NCBI RefSeq assembly: GCF_001870465.1
Contig: NZ_MDGK01000047.1
Span: 124,001 to 188,000, forward strand
Direction: 5' to 3'
DNA from: Pseudomonas extremorientalis
Lineage (GTDB): Bacteria > Pseudomonadota > Gammaproteobacteria > Pseudomonadales > Pseudomonadaceae
DNA: 64,000 nucleotides
Under the pieces are notes generated by a model. It searched no databases. It was not told the origin of the DNA and saw nothing but the letters and a program-made list of their open reading frames with translations. This document shows, in pieces, positions 11,855-22,084 of the stretch. The first letter of the stretch is position 1. The number at the start of each line of letters is the position of its first letter. Made by a program: the position numbers and the translations under genes.

Positions 11855-13909
11855 TCAGCTCAGCGTCGAAATGTCAGCGATGTTGACGAACAAGCCACGC
11901 AGGCGCGCCAGCATGGCGTAGCGGTTTTTCCGCACGCCGGCATCGTCGGCATTGATCATCACCGCTTCGAAGAACGCATCCACCGGCTCACGCAAGGTGG
12001 CCAGGCGCGCCAATGCTTCGGCGTAGTTGCGCTCAGCGATCAGCGGCTTCACCGCGTTTTCCGCCTTGGCGATGGCCGAGTTCAGCGAGAACTCCTTGGC
12101 ATCGGCAAACAGGCCAGGGTCGACGTCAGCGTTGCCCAGGCCTTCGGCCTTGCTCAGCAGGTTCGACACACGCTTGTTCACGGCGGCCAGGGCGTCGGCT
12201 TCCGGCAGTTTGCGGAACGCCTGCACGGCTTGTACGCGCTGGTCGAAGTCCAGCGCCGAACCCGGCTGCAGGGCACGTACCGACAGGTACACCGACACGT
12301 CCACGCCTTCGTCTTCGTACCGCGCACGCAGGCGGTCGAACACAAACTCCAGTACTTGCTCGGCCAGGCCGGCCTGCTTGACCTTGGCACCGAACTGGCC
12401 GACCGCGAACACCACGGCCTGGGTCAGGTCGAGGTCCAGCTTTTTGTCGATCAGGATACGCAGCACGCCCAGGGCCGCACGGCGCAGGGCATACGGGTCT
12501 TTGCTGCCGGTTGGCAACATGCCGATACCGAAGATACCTACCAGGGTGTCCAGTTTATCGGCGATGGCCACGGCTGCACCGGTCAGGGTGCTTGGCAATT
12601 CAGCGCCGGCACCGCGCGGCATGTACTGCTCGTTCAGGGCCAGTGCCACGTCGTCCGGCTCGCCGTCGTTGAGGGCGTAGTAGTAACCGGCTACGCCTTG
12701 CATCTCCGGGAACTCGCCGACCATCTCGGTGGCCAGGTCGCACTTGGACAGCAGGCCAGCGCGGGCAGCCCAGGCGGAGTCACCACCAATGCGCGGCGCA
12801 ATGTAGGCGGCCAGCTTGGAAACCCGCACAGCTTTGTCGTAGACGCTGCCGAGTTTTTCCTGGAATACCACGTTCTGCAGGCGCAGGTTGAAGTCTTCCA
12901 GCTTCTGTTTCTTGTCTTGCTTGAAGAAGAACTCGGCGTCGGTCAGGCGCGGGCGCACGACTTTCTCGTTACCGGCGATGATCTGCTGCGGGTCCTTGCT
13001 CTCGATGTTGGCCACGGTGATAAAGCGCGGCAGCAATTTACCGTCCACGTCCAGCAGGCAGAAGTACTTCTGGTTGTCCTGCATGGTGGTGATCAGGGCT
13101 TCCTGCGGCACGTCGAGGAAACGCTCCTCGAACGAGCACACCAGCGGCACTGGCCATTCAACCAGCGCGGTCACTTCGTCGAGCAGGCTTGGCGGCACGA
13201 TGGCGGTGCCCTCCTGCAGGCGGGCCAGTTCTTCGGTGCGCTTGCTGATCAGCTCGCGACGCTCGTTGGCATCAGCCAGCACATAGGCAGCGCGCAGATC
13301 GTTGAGGTAGTTGGCCGGCGAAGTGATACGTACCGCTTGCGGATGATGGAAGCGGTGGCCACGGGAGTCACGGCCGGCCTTCTGGGCGAGGATGGTGCAG
13401 TCGATGACCTGGTCACCGAGCAGCATCACCAGCCATTGGGTTGGGCGTACGAACTCTTCCTTGCGTGCACCCCAGCGCATACGCTTGGGGATCGGCAGGT
13501 CGTTCAACGAATCTTCGACGATGGTTGGCAGCAGGCTGGCGGTCGGCTTGCCCGTGATGACCTGGCTGAACCGCAGTTTCGGGCCGCTCTGGTCGATCTC
13601 ACTCAGTTCCACGCCACACTTCTTGGCGAAACCCAGGGCAGCCTGGGTCGGGTTGCCTTCGGCGTCGAAAGCGGCCTGGCGCGGTGGGCCGTCGAGGTTG
13701 ATGCTGCGGTCCGGCTGCTGGGTTTCCAGTGCGGTCAGCAACACGGCCAGGCGGCGCGGCGCGGCGTAGACTTTTTTCGCGGCGAACTTCAGGCCGGCGG
13801 TTTGCAGGCCCTTTTCGATACCGGCCAGGAACGCATCGGCCAGGGTGTTCAGTGCCTTGGGTGGCAGCTCTTCGGTGCCCAGTTCAACCAGGAAATCTTG
13901 AACACTCAT
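11855..13909 (-). CDS. glyS: Glycyl-tRNA synthetase beta subunit
   Basis: Partner of GlyQ in the alpha2beta2 bacterial glycyl-tRNA synthetase; contributes tRNA recognition. The 684 residues match the gammaproteobacterial length, starting [20 protein letters not shown] and carrying an HD-like region and a C-terminal anticodon-binding region. Its start overlaps the glyQ stop by four bases (ATGA), indicating coupled translation. Confidence 0.98.
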   Translation of the reverse strand: MSVQDFLVELGTEELPPKALNTLADAFLAGIEKGLQTAGLKFAAKKVYAAPRRLAVLLTALETQQPDRSINLDGPPRQAAFDAEGNPTQAALGFAKKCGVELSEIDQSGPKLRFSQVITGKPTASLLPTIVEDSLNDLPIPKRMRWGARKEEFVRPTQWLVMLLGDQVIDCTILAQKAGRDSRGHRFHHPQAVRITSPANYLNDLRAAYVLADANERRELISKRTEELARLQEGTAIVPPSLLDEVTALVEWPVPLVCSFEERFLDVPQEALITTMQDNQKYFCLLDVDGKLLPRFITVANIESKDPQQIIAGNEKVVRPRLTDAEFFFKQDKKQKLEDFNLRLQNVVFQEKLGSVYDKAVRVSKLAAYIAPRIGGDSAWAARAGLLSKCDLATEMVGEFPEMQGVAGYYYALNDGEPDDVALALNEQYMPRGAGAELPSTLTGAAVAIADKLDTLVGIFGIGMLPTGSKDPYALRRAALGVLRILIDKKLDLDLTQAVVFAVGQFGAKVKQAGLAEQVLEFVFDRLRARYEDEGVDVSVYLSVRALQPGSALDFDQRVQAVQAFRKLPEADALAAVNKRVSNLLSKAEGLGNADVDPGLFADAKEFSLNSAIAKAENAVKPLIAERNYAEALARLATLREPVDAFFEAVMINADDAGVRKNRYAMLARLRGLFVNIADISTLS

Positions 13910-14859
13910 TGTGCAGCCTCCAGCTTAGCCAACACTTCATCACGCAGGTCCGGGGTGGCCATCGGGAAGCCCAGCTTGGCGCGAGCCAGCAGGTAGGCTT
14001 GGGCGACGGAACGCGCCAGGGTGCGTACACGCAGGATGTATTGCTGGCGCGCGGTTACCGAGATGGCACGGCGCGCATCCAGCAGGTTGAAGGTATGGGA
14101 GGCCTTCAACACCATTTCATAGCTTGGCAACGGCAGCGGCTGGTCGAGCTCGATCAGGCGCTTGGCTTCGCTTTCGTAGAAATCGAACAGTTCGAACAGC
14201 TTGTCGACGTTGGCGTGTTCGAAGTTGTAGGTGGACTGCTCCACTTCGTTCTGGTGGAACACGTCGCCGTAGGTGACCTTGCCGAACGGGCCGTCAGCCC
14301 ACACCAGGTCGTAGACCGAGTCCACGCCCTGCAGGTACATGGCCAGGCGCTCGAGACCGTAGGTGATCTCGCCGGTCACCGGGTAGCACTCGATACCACC
14401 GGCCTGCTGGAAGTAAGTGAACTGCGTCACTTCCATGCCGTTGAGCCAGACTTCCCAGCCCAGGCCCCAGGCGCCCAGGGTCGGCGATTCCCAGTTGTCT
14501 TCGACGAAACGGATGTCGTGGACCAATGGGTCCAGGCCCACATGCTTGAGCGAGCCCAGGTAGAGTTCCTGGAAGTTGTCCGGGTTCGGCTTCAATACCA
14601 CCTGGAACTGGTAGTAGTGCTGCAGACGGTTCGGGTTTTCGCCGTAGCGGCCGTCAGTCGGGCGACGACTGGGCTGCACATAAGCGGCGTTCCAGGTTTC
14701 CGGGCCGATGGCCCGCAGGAATGTTGCGGTGTGGAAAGTGCCGGCGCCTACTTCCATATCGTAGGGCTGAAGTACCACACAACCTTGCTCGGCCCAGTAT
14801 TGCTGGAGGGCGAGGATCAAGTCTTGGAAGGTACGCACGGCTGGCGTAGGCTGGCTCAC
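13906..14859 (-). CDS. glyQ: Glycyl-tRNA synthetase alpha subunit
   Basis: Catalytic subunit that forms glycyl-adenylate and charges tRNA-Gly. I start it at GTG 14859 (protein begins with [14 protein letters not shown] after the initiator), preceded by AGGTGA at a good distance; the GTG at 14868 overlaps that ribosome site. The product is 317 residues. Family landmarks include [20 protein letters not shown] and [10 protein letters not shown]. First gene of the glyQ-glyS-gmhB-plsC run, divergent from tag across an 81-bp gap. Confidence 0.97.
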   Translation of the reverse strand: MSQPTPAVRTFQDLILALQQYWAEQGCVVLQPYDMEVGAGTFHTATFLRAIGPETWNAAYVQPSRRPTDGRYGENPNRLQHYYQFQVVLKPNPDNFQELYLGSLKHVGLDPLVHDIRFVEDNWESPTLGAWGLGWEVWLNGMEVTQFTYFQQAGGIECYPVTGEITYGLERLAMYLQGVDSVYDLVWADGPFGKVTYGDVFHQNEVEQSTYNFEHANVDKLFELFDFYESEAKRLIELDQPLPLPSYEMVLKASHTFNLLDARRAISVTARQQYILRVRTLARSVAQAYLLARAKLGFPMATPDLRDEVLAKLEAAQ

Positions 14860-14940
14860 GAAATTCACCTGTTACTTGGGCTGCGATTTAAAGAGCGGGA
14901 GTATACCCGATTCGGCCCCGCCACCACTCCCTGGAGCCTT

Positions 14941-15498
14941 ATGCCACGCTGCTTTTGGTGTTCTGAAGATCCGCTGTACATGGCTTATCACGATCAGGAG
15001 TGGGGAACGCCGCTGCGCGATGCGCAGGGTTTGTTCGAGTTGCTTTTGCTCGAAGGGTTCCAGGCGGGCCTGTCCTGGATCACCGTTTTACGCAAACGCG
15101 AGCATTATCGGAAGGTCTTGTTCGGGTTTGATGCGCAGCGGTTGGCCCAACTGAGCGACGCCGAGATAGACGCGCTGATGCTCGATCCGGGCATCGTGCG
15201 CAACCGCCTGAAGCTTAACGCCACTCGGCGCAACGCCGCTGCCTGGCTGGCGCTGGAGGACCCGGTGGGTTTGCTCTGGTCCTTCGTCGGCGGCAAACCC
15301 AAGGTCAATCACTTCAAGGACCGCAGCGAAGTCCCGGCGATCACGCCCGAAGCCGAAGCCATGAGCAAGGCCCTGAAAAAAGCCGGTTTCACCTTCGTCG
15401 GGCCGACCATTTGCTACGCCTTCATGCAGGCCTCGGGCATGGTCATGGACCACACTCAGGACTGCGACCGTTACGCGGACTTGGCAAACGCCGGTTAG
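14941..15498 (+). CDS. tag: DNA-3-methyladenine glycosylase I
   Basis: Removes 3-methyladenine from alkylated DNA, the first step of base excision repair. The 185 residues start MPRCFWCSEDPLYMAYHDQEW, with the N-terminal Cys residues and C-terminal His and Cys of the Tag zinc site (HTQDCDRY). The start follows a weak GGAG. It is divergent from glyQ and runs in the same direction as htrB 40 bp on. Confidence 0.97.
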   Translation: MPRCFWCSEDPLYMAYHDQEWGTPLRDAQGLFELLLLEGFQAGLSWITVLRKREHYRKVLFGFDAQRLAQLSDAEIDALMLDPGIVRNRLKLNATRRNAAAWLALEDPVGLLWSFVGGKPKVNHFKDRSEVPAITPEAEAMSKALKKAGFTFVGPTICYAFMQASGMVMDHTQDCDRYADLANAG

Positions 15499-15538
15499 AA
15501 TGCGCGCTTTGCGCACCACACACGATCAGGAGTGACCT

Positions 15539-16426
15539 GTGGAAAAGTTTAAAGGCGCCTTGCTGGTAGGCGCTCTGCGGTTGTTTGCCCTGCTGCCCTG
15601 GCGCGCTGTCCAGGCGGTTGGCACGGCCATCGGCTGGATCATGTGGAAAACCCCCAACCGCTCCCGTGACACGGTGCGGATCAACCTCTCCAAGTGCTTC
15701 CCGGACATGGACCCGGCTGCCCGTGAGCGCCTGGTCGGCCAGAGCCTGATGGACATCGGCAAGTCCCTGACCGAAAGCGCCTGCGCCTGGATCTGGCCGG
15801 CCCAGCGCTCCATCGACCTGGTACGTGAAGTCGAAGGCCTGGAAGTGCTGCACGAAGCCCTGGCCTCGGGCAAAGGCGTGGTCGGCATCACCAGCCATCT
15901 GGGCAACTGGGAAGTGCTCAACCACTTCTATTGCAGCCAGTGCAAGCCGATCATTTTCTACCGGCCGCCCAAGCTCAAGGCGGTGGATGAGCTGCTGCGC
16001 AAGCAGCGCGTGCAACTGGGTAACCGCGTGGCCGCGTCGACCAAGGAAGGCATCCTCAGCGTGATCAAGGAAGTGCGCAAGGGCGGCCAGGTGGGGATTC
16101 CCGCCGATCCGGAGCCGGCCGAATCCGCCGGGATCTTCGTGCCGTTCTTCGCCACCCAGGCGCTCACCAGCAAGTTCGTGCCGAACATGCTCGCTGGTCA
16201 CAAGGCGGTGGGCGTGTTCCTGCATGCACTGCGGCTGCCGGATGGCTCGGGCTACAAGGTGATTCTGGAAGCGGCGCCGGAAGACATGTACAGCACCGAT
16301 ACCGCCACGTCCTGCGCGGCGATGAGCAAGGTGGTGGAACGTTACGTCGGTGCCTACCCGAGCCAGTACATGTGGAGCATGAAGCGCTTCAAGAAACGCC
16401 CGCCGGGTGAAGAGCGCTGGTACTGA
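15539..16426 (+). CDS. htrB: Lipid A biosynthesis lauroyl acyltransferase (LpxL/HtrB family)
   Basis: Inner-membrane enzyme adding a secondary acyl chain to lipid A. The 295 residues begin at a GTG codon preceded by AGGAG at 15528-15532. An N-terminal hydrophobic segment (ALLVGALRLFALLPW) anchors the protein, and the catalytic motif is HLGNWEV. The synteny (after tag) is the same as PA0011 of P. aeruginosa. The exact acyl chain and position cannot be read from the sequence. Confidence 0.94.
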   Translation: MEKFKGALLVGALRLFALLPWRAVQAVGTAIGWIMWKTPNRSRDTVRINLSKCFPDMDPAARERLVGQSLMDIGKSLTESACAWIWPAQRSIDLVREVEGLEVLHEALASGKGVVGITSHLGNWEVLNHFYCSQCKPIIFYRPPKLKAVDELLRKQRVQLGNRVAASTKEGILSVIKEVRKGGQVGIPADPEPAESAGIFVPFFATQALTSKFVPNMLAGHKAVGVFLHALRLPDGSGYKVILEAAPEDMYSTDTATSCAAMSKVVERYVGAYPSQYMWSMKRFKKRPPGEERWY

Positions 16427-16446
16427 TTCAAGATCAACGCAAAACC

Positions 16447-16539
16447 AATGTGGGAGGGGGCTTGCCCCCGATAGCGGTTGCTCAGTCAAATATGTATCGA
16501 CTGACACACTGCCATCGGGGGCAAGCCCCCTCCCACATT
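16447..16539. repeat. REPIN A (inverted pair of REP sequences)
   Basis: Two inverted arms AATGTGGGAGGGGGCTTG... and its complement flank a spacer of about 45 bp; each arm holds the small hairpin GGGGGC-TT-GCCCCC. It lies between the converging htrB and TPR genes. Same family as REPINs at 26822, 28547 and 61249. No transposase is nearby; REPINs are moved by RAYT enzymes acting in trans. Confidence 0.92.
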
Positions 16540-16549
16540 TAAGTCCTGC

Positions 16550-16861
16550 TCAGGCTTGGCGATCGAGTTTTTTCAGGAACACGGTCATCTCTTTCTCTGC
16601 CTGCTTGTCGCCGTGAGCAAGCGCCGCTTCTATCCCCTTCTCCCACGCCAGCCGCGCCGCTGCACGATCTTCCAACCCCAACAGCGCCTTGCCCAACAAC
16701 TTCCACGCCGCCGAATACTTCGGGTCGAACTCGACGCACTTGCTCAAATGCTCCGCTGCCTTGGCGTTGTCCTTCAGATCCAGATAACCCTTGCCCAAGC
16801 CAAACCGCAGCAGCGCGTTATCCACACCCTTGGCGAGCATTTTCTCCAGGGATTCGAGCAT
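16550..16861 (-). CDS. Small TPR-repeat protein
   Basis: 103 residues starting MLESLEKMLAKG; the ATG at 16861 has GGAG eight bases upstream, better than the in-frame GTG at 16870. Two to three tetratricopeptide helices are visible (ALLRFGLGKGYLDLKDNAKA, SAAWKLLGKALLGLEDRAAA). It has no signal peptide, so probably cytoplasmic and protein-binding. It sits 18 bp after trkA on the same strand and likely shares its transcript. Partner unknown. Confidence 0.85.
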   Translation of the reverse strand: MLESLEKMLAKGVDNALLRFGLGKGYLDLKDNAKAAEHLSKCVEFDPKYSAAWKLLGKALLGLEDRAAARLAWEKGIEAALAHGDKQAEKEMTVFLKKLDRQA

Positions 16862-16879
16862 GCCGTTCACTCCATTCGA

Positions 16880-18253
16880 TCAGAAAAAGCTCAACCCCAC
16901 GTGGAACAGCTTCTCCACATCGCGGATATGTTTCTTGTCCACCAGGAACAGAATCACATGGTCCCCGGTTTGGATCACCGTATCGTCGTGGGCAATGATC
17001 ACCTCTTCGTCACGGATGATCGCGCCAATGGTAGTACCCGGCGGCAAGCCGATATCGCGGATGGCCTTGCCGATCACCTTGCTCGACTTGGAGTCGCCAT
17101 GGGCAATCGCCTCGATGGCTTCCGCCGCACCACGGCGCAGGGAGTGCACGCTGACGATATCGCCCCGGCGTACGTGGGCGAGCAAGGTGCCGATGGTAGC
17201 CAGCTGCGGGCTGATGGCGATGTCGATATCACCGCCCTGGATCAGGTCCACGTAGGCCGGGTTGTTGATGATGGTCATCACCTTCTTTGCCCCCAGCCGC
17301 TTGGCCAGCAACGACGACATGATGTTGGCTTCGTCATCGTTGGTCAGTGCCAGGAAGATGTCGGCGTCGGCGATGTTTTCTTCCATCAGCAGGTCGCGGT
17401 CCGAGGCGCTGCCTTGCAGTACGACGGTGCTGTCCAGGGTGTCGGACAAATGCCGGCAACGTGCCGGGCTCATCTCGATGATCTTGACCTGGTAGCGGCT
17501 TTCGATGGCTTCGGCCAGACGCTCGCCGATCTGCCCACCGCCGGCGATGACGATGCGCTTGTAGGTTTCGTCGAGGCGGCGCATTTCGCTCATCACCGCG
17601 CGAATATTCGCCTTGGCGGCGATGAAAAACACTTCGTCGTCGGCCTCGATCACCGTATCGCCCTGGGGCAGGATCGGACGGTCACGCCGGAAAATCGCCG
17701 CGACGCGGGTTTCCACATTCGGCATATGCTCGCGCAACTGGCGCAGTTGCTGGCCCACCAGCGGACCGCCGTAGTAGGCCTTTACCGCGACCAGTTGCGC
17801 CTTGCCGCCGGCAAAGTCGATCACTTGCAGAGCACCCGGGATTTCGATCAGGCGCTTGATGTAGTGGGTTACCACCTGTTCCGGACTGATCAGTACGTCT
17901 ACCGGAATCGCGTCGTTGTCGAACAGCCCGGCGCGGGTCAGGTAGGCCGCTTCGCGTACGCGGGCGATCTTGGTCGGCGTGTGGAACAGGGTGTGGGCCA
18001 CCTGGCAGGCGACCATGTTGGTTTCGTCACTGTTGGTCACGGCCACCAGCATGTCGGCGTCATCCGCACCGGCCTGGCGCAGCACGGTCGGGAACGAGGC
18101 GCGGCCTTGTACGGTGCGGATGTCGAGGCGGTCGCCGAGGTTGCGCAGGCGCTCGCTGTCGGTGTCGACCACGGTGATGTCGTTGGCTTCGCTGGCCAAA
18201 TGTTCGGCCAAGGTGCCACCAACCTGCCCTGCCCCAAGGATGATGATTTTCAT
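16880..18253 (-). CDS. trkA: Trk system potassium uptake regulatory protein TrkA
   Basis: Cytoplasmic NAD(H)-binding gating subunit of the Trk K+ transporter. 457 residues contain two RCK halves: a first Rossmann fold begins [19 protein letters not shown] and a second appears as [16 protein letters not shown], each followed by a TrkA_C domain. Downstream of rsmB by 22 bp on the same strand, matching the conserved order fmt-rsmB-trkA. Confidence 0.97.
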   Translation of the reverse strand: MKIIILGAGQVGGTLAEHLASEANDITVVDTDSERLRNLGDRLDIRTVQGRASFPTVLRQAGADDADMLVAVTNSDETNMVACQVAHTLFHTPTKIARVREAAYLTRAGLFDNDAIPVDVLISPEQVVTHYIKRLIEIPGALQVIDFAGGKAQLVAVKAYYGGPLVGQQLRQLREHMPNVETRVAAIFRRDRPILPQGDTVIEADDEVFFIAAKANIRAVMSEMRRLDETYKRIVIAGGGQIGERLAEAIESRYQVKIIEMSPARCRHLSDTLDSTVVLQGSASDRDLLMEENIADADIFLALTNDDEANIMSSLLAKRLGAKKVMTIINNPAYVDLIQGGDIDIAISPQLATIGTLLAHVRRGDIVSVHSLRRGAAEAIEAIAHGDSKSSKVIGKAIRDIGLPPGTTIGAIIRDEEVIIAHDDTVIQTGDHVILFLVDKKHIRDVEKLFHVGLSFF

Positions 18254-18275
18254 CCGGTCACTCCCTTTAACCCGT

Positions 18276-19586
18276 TCAGCCGCGCGCGGCGGCGATCTTG
18301 ATCAGTTTGGCGTAGTAGAAGCCATCGTGTCCGCCTTCTTGCGCGAGCAACTGGCGACCGTGGGGCTGCTTGATGCCAGCAGCGGTGGCGAGGTCCAGCT
18401 CCCGTGCGCCGCTGGTGCGGGCGAGGAAGGCTTCGATCACCTCGGTGTTTTCCGTCGGCAAGGTGGAGCAGGTGGCGTAGAGCAGGATGCCGCCGACTTC
18501 CAGGGTCGACCACATCGCGTCGAGCAACTCGCCCTGCAGCACGGCCAGGGCGGCGATGTCATCGGGTTGGCGGGTGAGCTTGATGTCCGGGTGGCGACGG
18601 ATTACGCCGGTGGCGGAACAGGGTGCATCGAGCAGGATGCGCTGGAAGGGTTTGCCGTCCCACCACGTCGCGGTGTCACGGCCGTCGGCGGCAATCAGCT
18701 CGGCGCTGAGGCCCAGGCGCGTCAGGTTTTCACGCACGCGCACCAGGCGCTTGGCTTCCAGGTCGACGGCGACGACACCGGCCAAGTCCTTTTCGACCTC
18801 CAGAATGTGACACGTCTTACCGCCTGGCGCGCAGCAGGCGTCGAGGACGCGTTGGCCCGGTGCCAGGTCGAGCAGGTCGGCAGCCAGTTGTGCGGCCTCG
18901 TCCTGCACGCTGATCCAGCCTTCGGCAAAGCCCGGCAGGTTGCGCACATCGGTGGCCGCTTCGAGCACGATGCCGTCGACGCTGTACACGCAGGGCGTGG
19001 CATTGATGCCGGCGGTCGTGAGCAATTGCAGGTAGGCGTCACGGCTGTGGTGACGGCGGTTGACCCGCAGGATCATCGGCGGATGCGCATTGTTAGCCGC
19101 GCAGATGGCTTCCCACTGTTCGGGCCAGAACGCCTTCAGGGATTTTTGCAGCCAGCGCGGGTGAGCGGTACGCACCACCGGGTCATGTTCCAGCTCGGCC
19201 AGCAGCGCTTCGCTTTCGCGCTGGGCGCGGCGCAGCACGGCGTTGAGCAGGGCCTTGGCCCAGGGCTTTTTCAGTTTGTCGGCGCAACCGACCGTCTCGC
19301 CGATGGCTGCGTGGGCCGGCACACGGGTGTAGAGCAACTGATAGAGGCCCACCAGCAGCAGCGCTTCCACGTCGGCATCGGCGGCCTTGAACGGCTTCTG
19401 CAGCAACTTGGCCGCCAGTGCCGACAGGCGTGGCTGCCAGCGCGCGGTGCCGAAGGCCAGGTCCTGGGTGAAACCGCGATCGCGGTCTTCGACCTTGTCC
19501 AACTGGGTCGGCAATGAACTGTTCAGCGACGCCTTGCCGTTGAGGACGGCGGCGAGAGCCTTGGCGGCAGCCAGACGTGGGTTCAT
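18276..19586 (-). CDS. rsmB: 16S rRNA (cytosine-967-C5)-methyltransferase
   Basis: Methylates C967 of 16S rRNA. 436 residues: an N-terminal NusB-like RNA-binding domain (about 1-140), then an AdoMet methyltransferase domain with CCAPGGKT and the catalytic cysteine motif [15 protein letters not shown], plus ATCST. Its start overlaps the fmt stop by four bases, indicating coupling. Confidence 0.96.
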   Translation of the reverse strand: MNPRLAAAKALAAVLNGKASLNSSLPTQLDKVEDRDRGFTQDLAFGTARWQPRLSALAAKLLQKPFKAADADVEALLLVGLYQLLYTRVPAHAAIGETVGCADKLKKPWAKALLNAVLRRAQRESEALLAELEHDPVVRTAHPRWLQKSLKAFWPEQWEAICAANNAHPPMILRVNRRHHSRDAYLQLLTTAGINATPCVYSVDGIVLEAATDVRNLPGFAEGWISVQDEAAQLAADLLDLAPGQRVLDACCAPGGKTCHILEVEKDLAGVVAVDLEAKRLVRVRENLTRLGLSAELIAADGRDTATWWDGKPFQRILLDAPCSATGVIRRHPDIKLTRQPDDIAALAVLQGELLDAMWSTLEVGGILLYATCSTLPTENTEVIEAFLARTSGARELDLATAAGIKQPHGRQLLAQEGGHDGFYYAKLIKIAAARG

Positions 19587-20533
19587 TGGGCTGTCCCGAG
19601 GATGGTGCCCAGGGCAAATTTTTCACGACGGCTGTTGAACAAATCACTGAAATTAAGCGCCTTGCCACCGGGCAATTGCAGACGGGTCAGGCACAGCGCC
19701 TGCTCGCCGCATGCGACCAGCAGGCCGTCCTTGCTGGCGCCGATGATTTCACCCGGAACGCCTTTGCCCTCGGCGAGTTTGGCGGCCAACACTTTTACGG
19801 CTTCGCCATTGAGGGTGCTGTGGCAGACCGGCCAGGGGTTGAAGGCACGTACCAGGCGTTCCAGCTCCACGGCCGGGCGGCTCCAGTCGATACGCGCTTC
19901 GTCTTTGTTCAGTTTGTGGGCGTAGGTGGCCAGGCTGTCGTCCTGGACTTCGCCCTCCAGGGTGCCGGCGGCCAGGCCGGCGATGGCCTGGATCACGGCG
20001 GGCGGGCCCAGTTCGGCGAGGCGGTCGTGCAGGCTGCCGCCGGTGTCTTCGCCGGTGATCGGGGTGGTGACCTTGAGCAGCATCGGGCCGGTGTCCAAGC
20101 CCGCCTCCATGCGCATCACGGTCACGCCGCTTTCGCTGTCGCCGGCTTCCACGGCACGTTGGATCGGCGCCGCACCGCGCCAGCGTGGCAGCAGCGAGGC
20201 ATGGCTGTTGATGCAGCCCAGGCGCGGGATATCCAGCACCACTTGCGGCAGGATCAAGCCGTAGGCTACGACCACCAACAGGTCAGGCTTCAGTGCTGCC
20301 AGCTCGGCTTGGGCTTCGGTATTACGCAGGGTCGGCGGCTGCAGCACGGGAACATTGTGCTCCAGCGCCAGCTGCTTGACCGGGCTTGGCATCAGTTTTT
20401 GCCCGCGACCGGCCGGGCGATCCGGCTGGGTGTACACCGCGACGATGTCATAAGGGCTGGCAAGCAGGGCCTTGAGGTGTTCGGCGGCGAATTCTGGAGT
20501 GCCGGCAAAAACAATGCGCAGTGGCTCGGTCAT
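19583..20533 (-). CDS. fmt: Methionyl-tRNA formyltransferase
   Basis: Formylates initiator Met-tRNA with 10-formyl-THF. 316 residues. The formyltransferase fold shows the catalytic Asn and His in [17 protein letters not shown], with a downstream [13 protein letters not shown] motif; the C-terminal domain binds tRNA. Preceded by def on the same strand with a 69-bp gap that contains a hairpin and T-run. Confidence 0.97.
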   Translation of the reverse strand: MTEPLRIVFAGTPEFAAEHLKALLASPYDIVAVYTQPDRPAGRGQKLMPSPVKQLALEHNVPVLQPPTLRNTEAQAELAALKPDLLVVVAYGLILPQVVLDIPRLGCINSHASLLPRWRGAAPIQRAVEAGDSESGVTVMRMEAGLDTGPMLLKVTTPITGEDTGGSLHDRLAELGPPAVIQAIAGLAAGTLEGEVQDDSLATYAHKLNKDEARIDWSRPAVELERLVRAFNPWPVCHSTLNGEAVKVLAAKLAEGKGVPGEIIGASKDGLLVACGEQALCLTRLQLPGGKALNFSDLFNSRREKFALGTILGTAQ

Positions 20534-20559
20534 GGGAGGTCTCGGTTAAAAGCAGTCAC

Positions 20560-20590
20560 AAAAGAAAAAGGCTTGCCGCAGCAAGCCTTT
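20560..20590 (-). terminator. Intrinsic terminator-like hairpin between def and fmt
   Basis: On the minus strand, AAAGGCTTGC / GCAAGCCTTT with a four-base loop is followed by TTCTTT. It lies inside the def-to-fmt gap, so it may partially terminate or process the def transcript before fmt. Confidence 0.65.
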
Positions 20591-20602
20591 GGAAGAAGGG
20601 CA

Positions 20603-21109
20603 TCAAGCTTGCTGGCGATGCTTTTTTTCCAGCTTCTTCTTGATCCGGTCGCGCTTGAGCGTGGACAGGTAATCGACAAACAGCTTGCCGTTGAGGTGGT
20701 CGCATTCGTGCTGGATGCACACCGCCAGCAGGCCTTCGGCAATCAGCTCGAACGGCTTGCCGTCGCGGTCCAGGGCCTTGATCTTCACGCGCAGCGGGCG
20801 CTCGACGTTCTCGTAGAACTCGGGCACCGACAGGCAGCCTTCCTGGTACTCGCCCATCTCGTCGGTCAGCGGTTCGAACTCGGGGTTGATGTACACCATC
20901 GGTTCGCTGCGATCTTCCGACAGGTCCATGACCACGACACGCAGGTGTACGTTGACCTGGGTCGCGGCGAGGCCGATGCCTGGGGCTTCATACATTGTTT
21001 CAAACATGTCATCGACCAACTGACGAACCTTGTCGTCCACTACGGCCACCGGCTTGGCGATCGTGCGCAAACGCGAGTCGGGAAATTCGAGGATGTTCAA
21101 AATAGCCAT
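20603..21109 (-). CDS. def: Peptide deformylase
   Basis: Removes the N-formyl group from new proteins; metal-dependent. 168 residues starting [14 protein letters not shown]. The three family motifs are present: [17 protein letters not shown], and the metal-binding QHECDHLNG. The start at 21109 fits the family; a longer frame would add 44 unrelated residues. Functionally paired with fmt just downstream. Confidence 0.97.
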   Translation of the reverse strand: MAILNILEFPDSRLRTIAKPVAVVDDKVRQLVDDMFETMYEAPGIGLAATQVNVHLRVVVMDLSEDRSEPMVYINPEFEPLTDEMGEYQEGCLSVPEFYENVERPLRVKIKALDRDGKPFELIAEGLLAVCIQHECDHLNGKLFVDYLSTLKRDRIKKKLEKKHRQQA

Positions 21110-21244
21110 AAGCGTAATTGCTGCACATGTGAGGTAAAGGCAAATCGGCGTTGGGATGGACCCAGACAGCCGGTGTGAAACGCCCCGAAGCCGCGAAGGC
21201 CCTGGCATTTCACGCGAACGCACATAATAAAGGAGATTCACCCC

Positions 21245-22021
21245 ATGAGGAAATCGCTACTCGTCTTGCTGCTGTGGGCCCCGTTTGCCATGGCCCTGCT
21301 GCCCCAGCCCGTCCAGCGCCTGGATCAATCGACACAACAGGCCATCCAGCGCTTTTTACTGCACAACCGCATTCTTGATTCGCCACAGGACCTGGACAGC
21401 GCGCCGTACATTGTTGCCGCTGATGCGGGTCGAGTGCTGGGGGGCAACGGTGAGCGGGTGCATGCCAGGGGCAACCTGGACCCTTCCCAACCCCATTACG
21501 GCATATTCCGACGCGGCAAGGTCTACACCGACCCGCAGACCCAAGAACTACTGGGCATCAACGCCGACGATATCGGCACTGCCCGTTTCGTCACGGCTGG
21601 CGACCTCACCACCCTGGCCGTGCAGCGAGTGACCCAGGAGGTGCGCCCGGGTGACCGCCTGCTACGCGCGCAATCTCCTGTCGATCCGGCCTCCCTGGAG
21701 GTCATTTCAACGGCGCCCTTCATCGAAGGGCACATCATTGATATCCCCAAGGGTGTCGCCCAGATCGGCGTGCTCGATGCTGTCACCCTGAACAAAGGCC
21801 GCCGTGACGGCCTGGTCGAAGGCCAACTGCTCAGCGTGATCAAGGCTGGCGCAACCGTGCGCGACAGCCTCACCGGCACGCCGACCCGACTCCCCGATGA
21901 ACGTGCCGGCACCCTGCTGGTATTTCGCACCTACGAAAAGCTCAGTTACGGCCTGATCCTCAATGCCTCGCGACCGCTGGCGGTGATGGACCGTTTCGAG
22001 ACTGCCCATCAAACACAATGA
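21245..22021 (+). CDS. Exported protein of the PA0020-like LysM family, LysM domain absent
   Basis: 258 residues with a signal peptide ([17 protein letters not shown]). The remainder ([36 protein letters not shown], and so on) matches the C-terminal part of the protein that precedes dprA in pseudomonads. That family is normally about 340 residues and has a LysM domain directly after the signal peptide; here residues about 18-30 join the signal to the C-terminal region and no LysM is encoded. The start is backed by AAGGAG. The function of the C-terminal region is unknown. The missing domain would remove peptidoglycan targeting. Confidence 0.8.
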   Translation: MRKSLLVLLLWAPFAMALLPQPVQRLDQSTQQAIQRFLLHNRILDSPQDLDSAPYIVAADAGRVLGGNGERVHARGNLDPSQPHYGIFRRGKVYTDPQTQELLGINADDIGTARFVTAGDLTTLAVQRVTQEVRPGDRLLRAQSPVDPASLEVISTAPFIEGHIIDIPKGVAQIGVLDAVTLNKGRRDGLVEGQLLSVIKAGATVRDSLTGTPTRLPDERAGTLLVFRTYEKLSYGLILNASRPLAVMDRFETAHQTQ

Positions 22022-22050
22022 ATAGGTTGCTAAATAAGTTACCAACAGAG

Positions 22051-22059
22051 TTATCCACA
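22051..22059 (+). promoter_or_regulatory. DnaA-box-like 9-mer upstream of dprA
   Basis: TTATCCACA is an exact match to the DnaA-box consensus, 26 bp before the dprA start. A second exact copy lies inside dprA at 22648-22656. Regulatory meaning is unproven. Confidence 0.4.
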
Positions 22060-22084
22060 GCTTGTTCCGGTCAAGGATGATCAA

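Noticed and set aside
14866-14868. GTG at 14868 as the glyQ start
   Set aside because: It overlaps the AGGTG ribosome site and lengthens the protein beyond the family; GTG 14859 fits better.
16895-16906. parS-like half site CCACGTGGAACA in trkA
   Set aside because: Only one half-site and the centre match; the left half is AACC in place of TGTT and it lies 10 kb from the cluster. It is more likely chance coding sequence.
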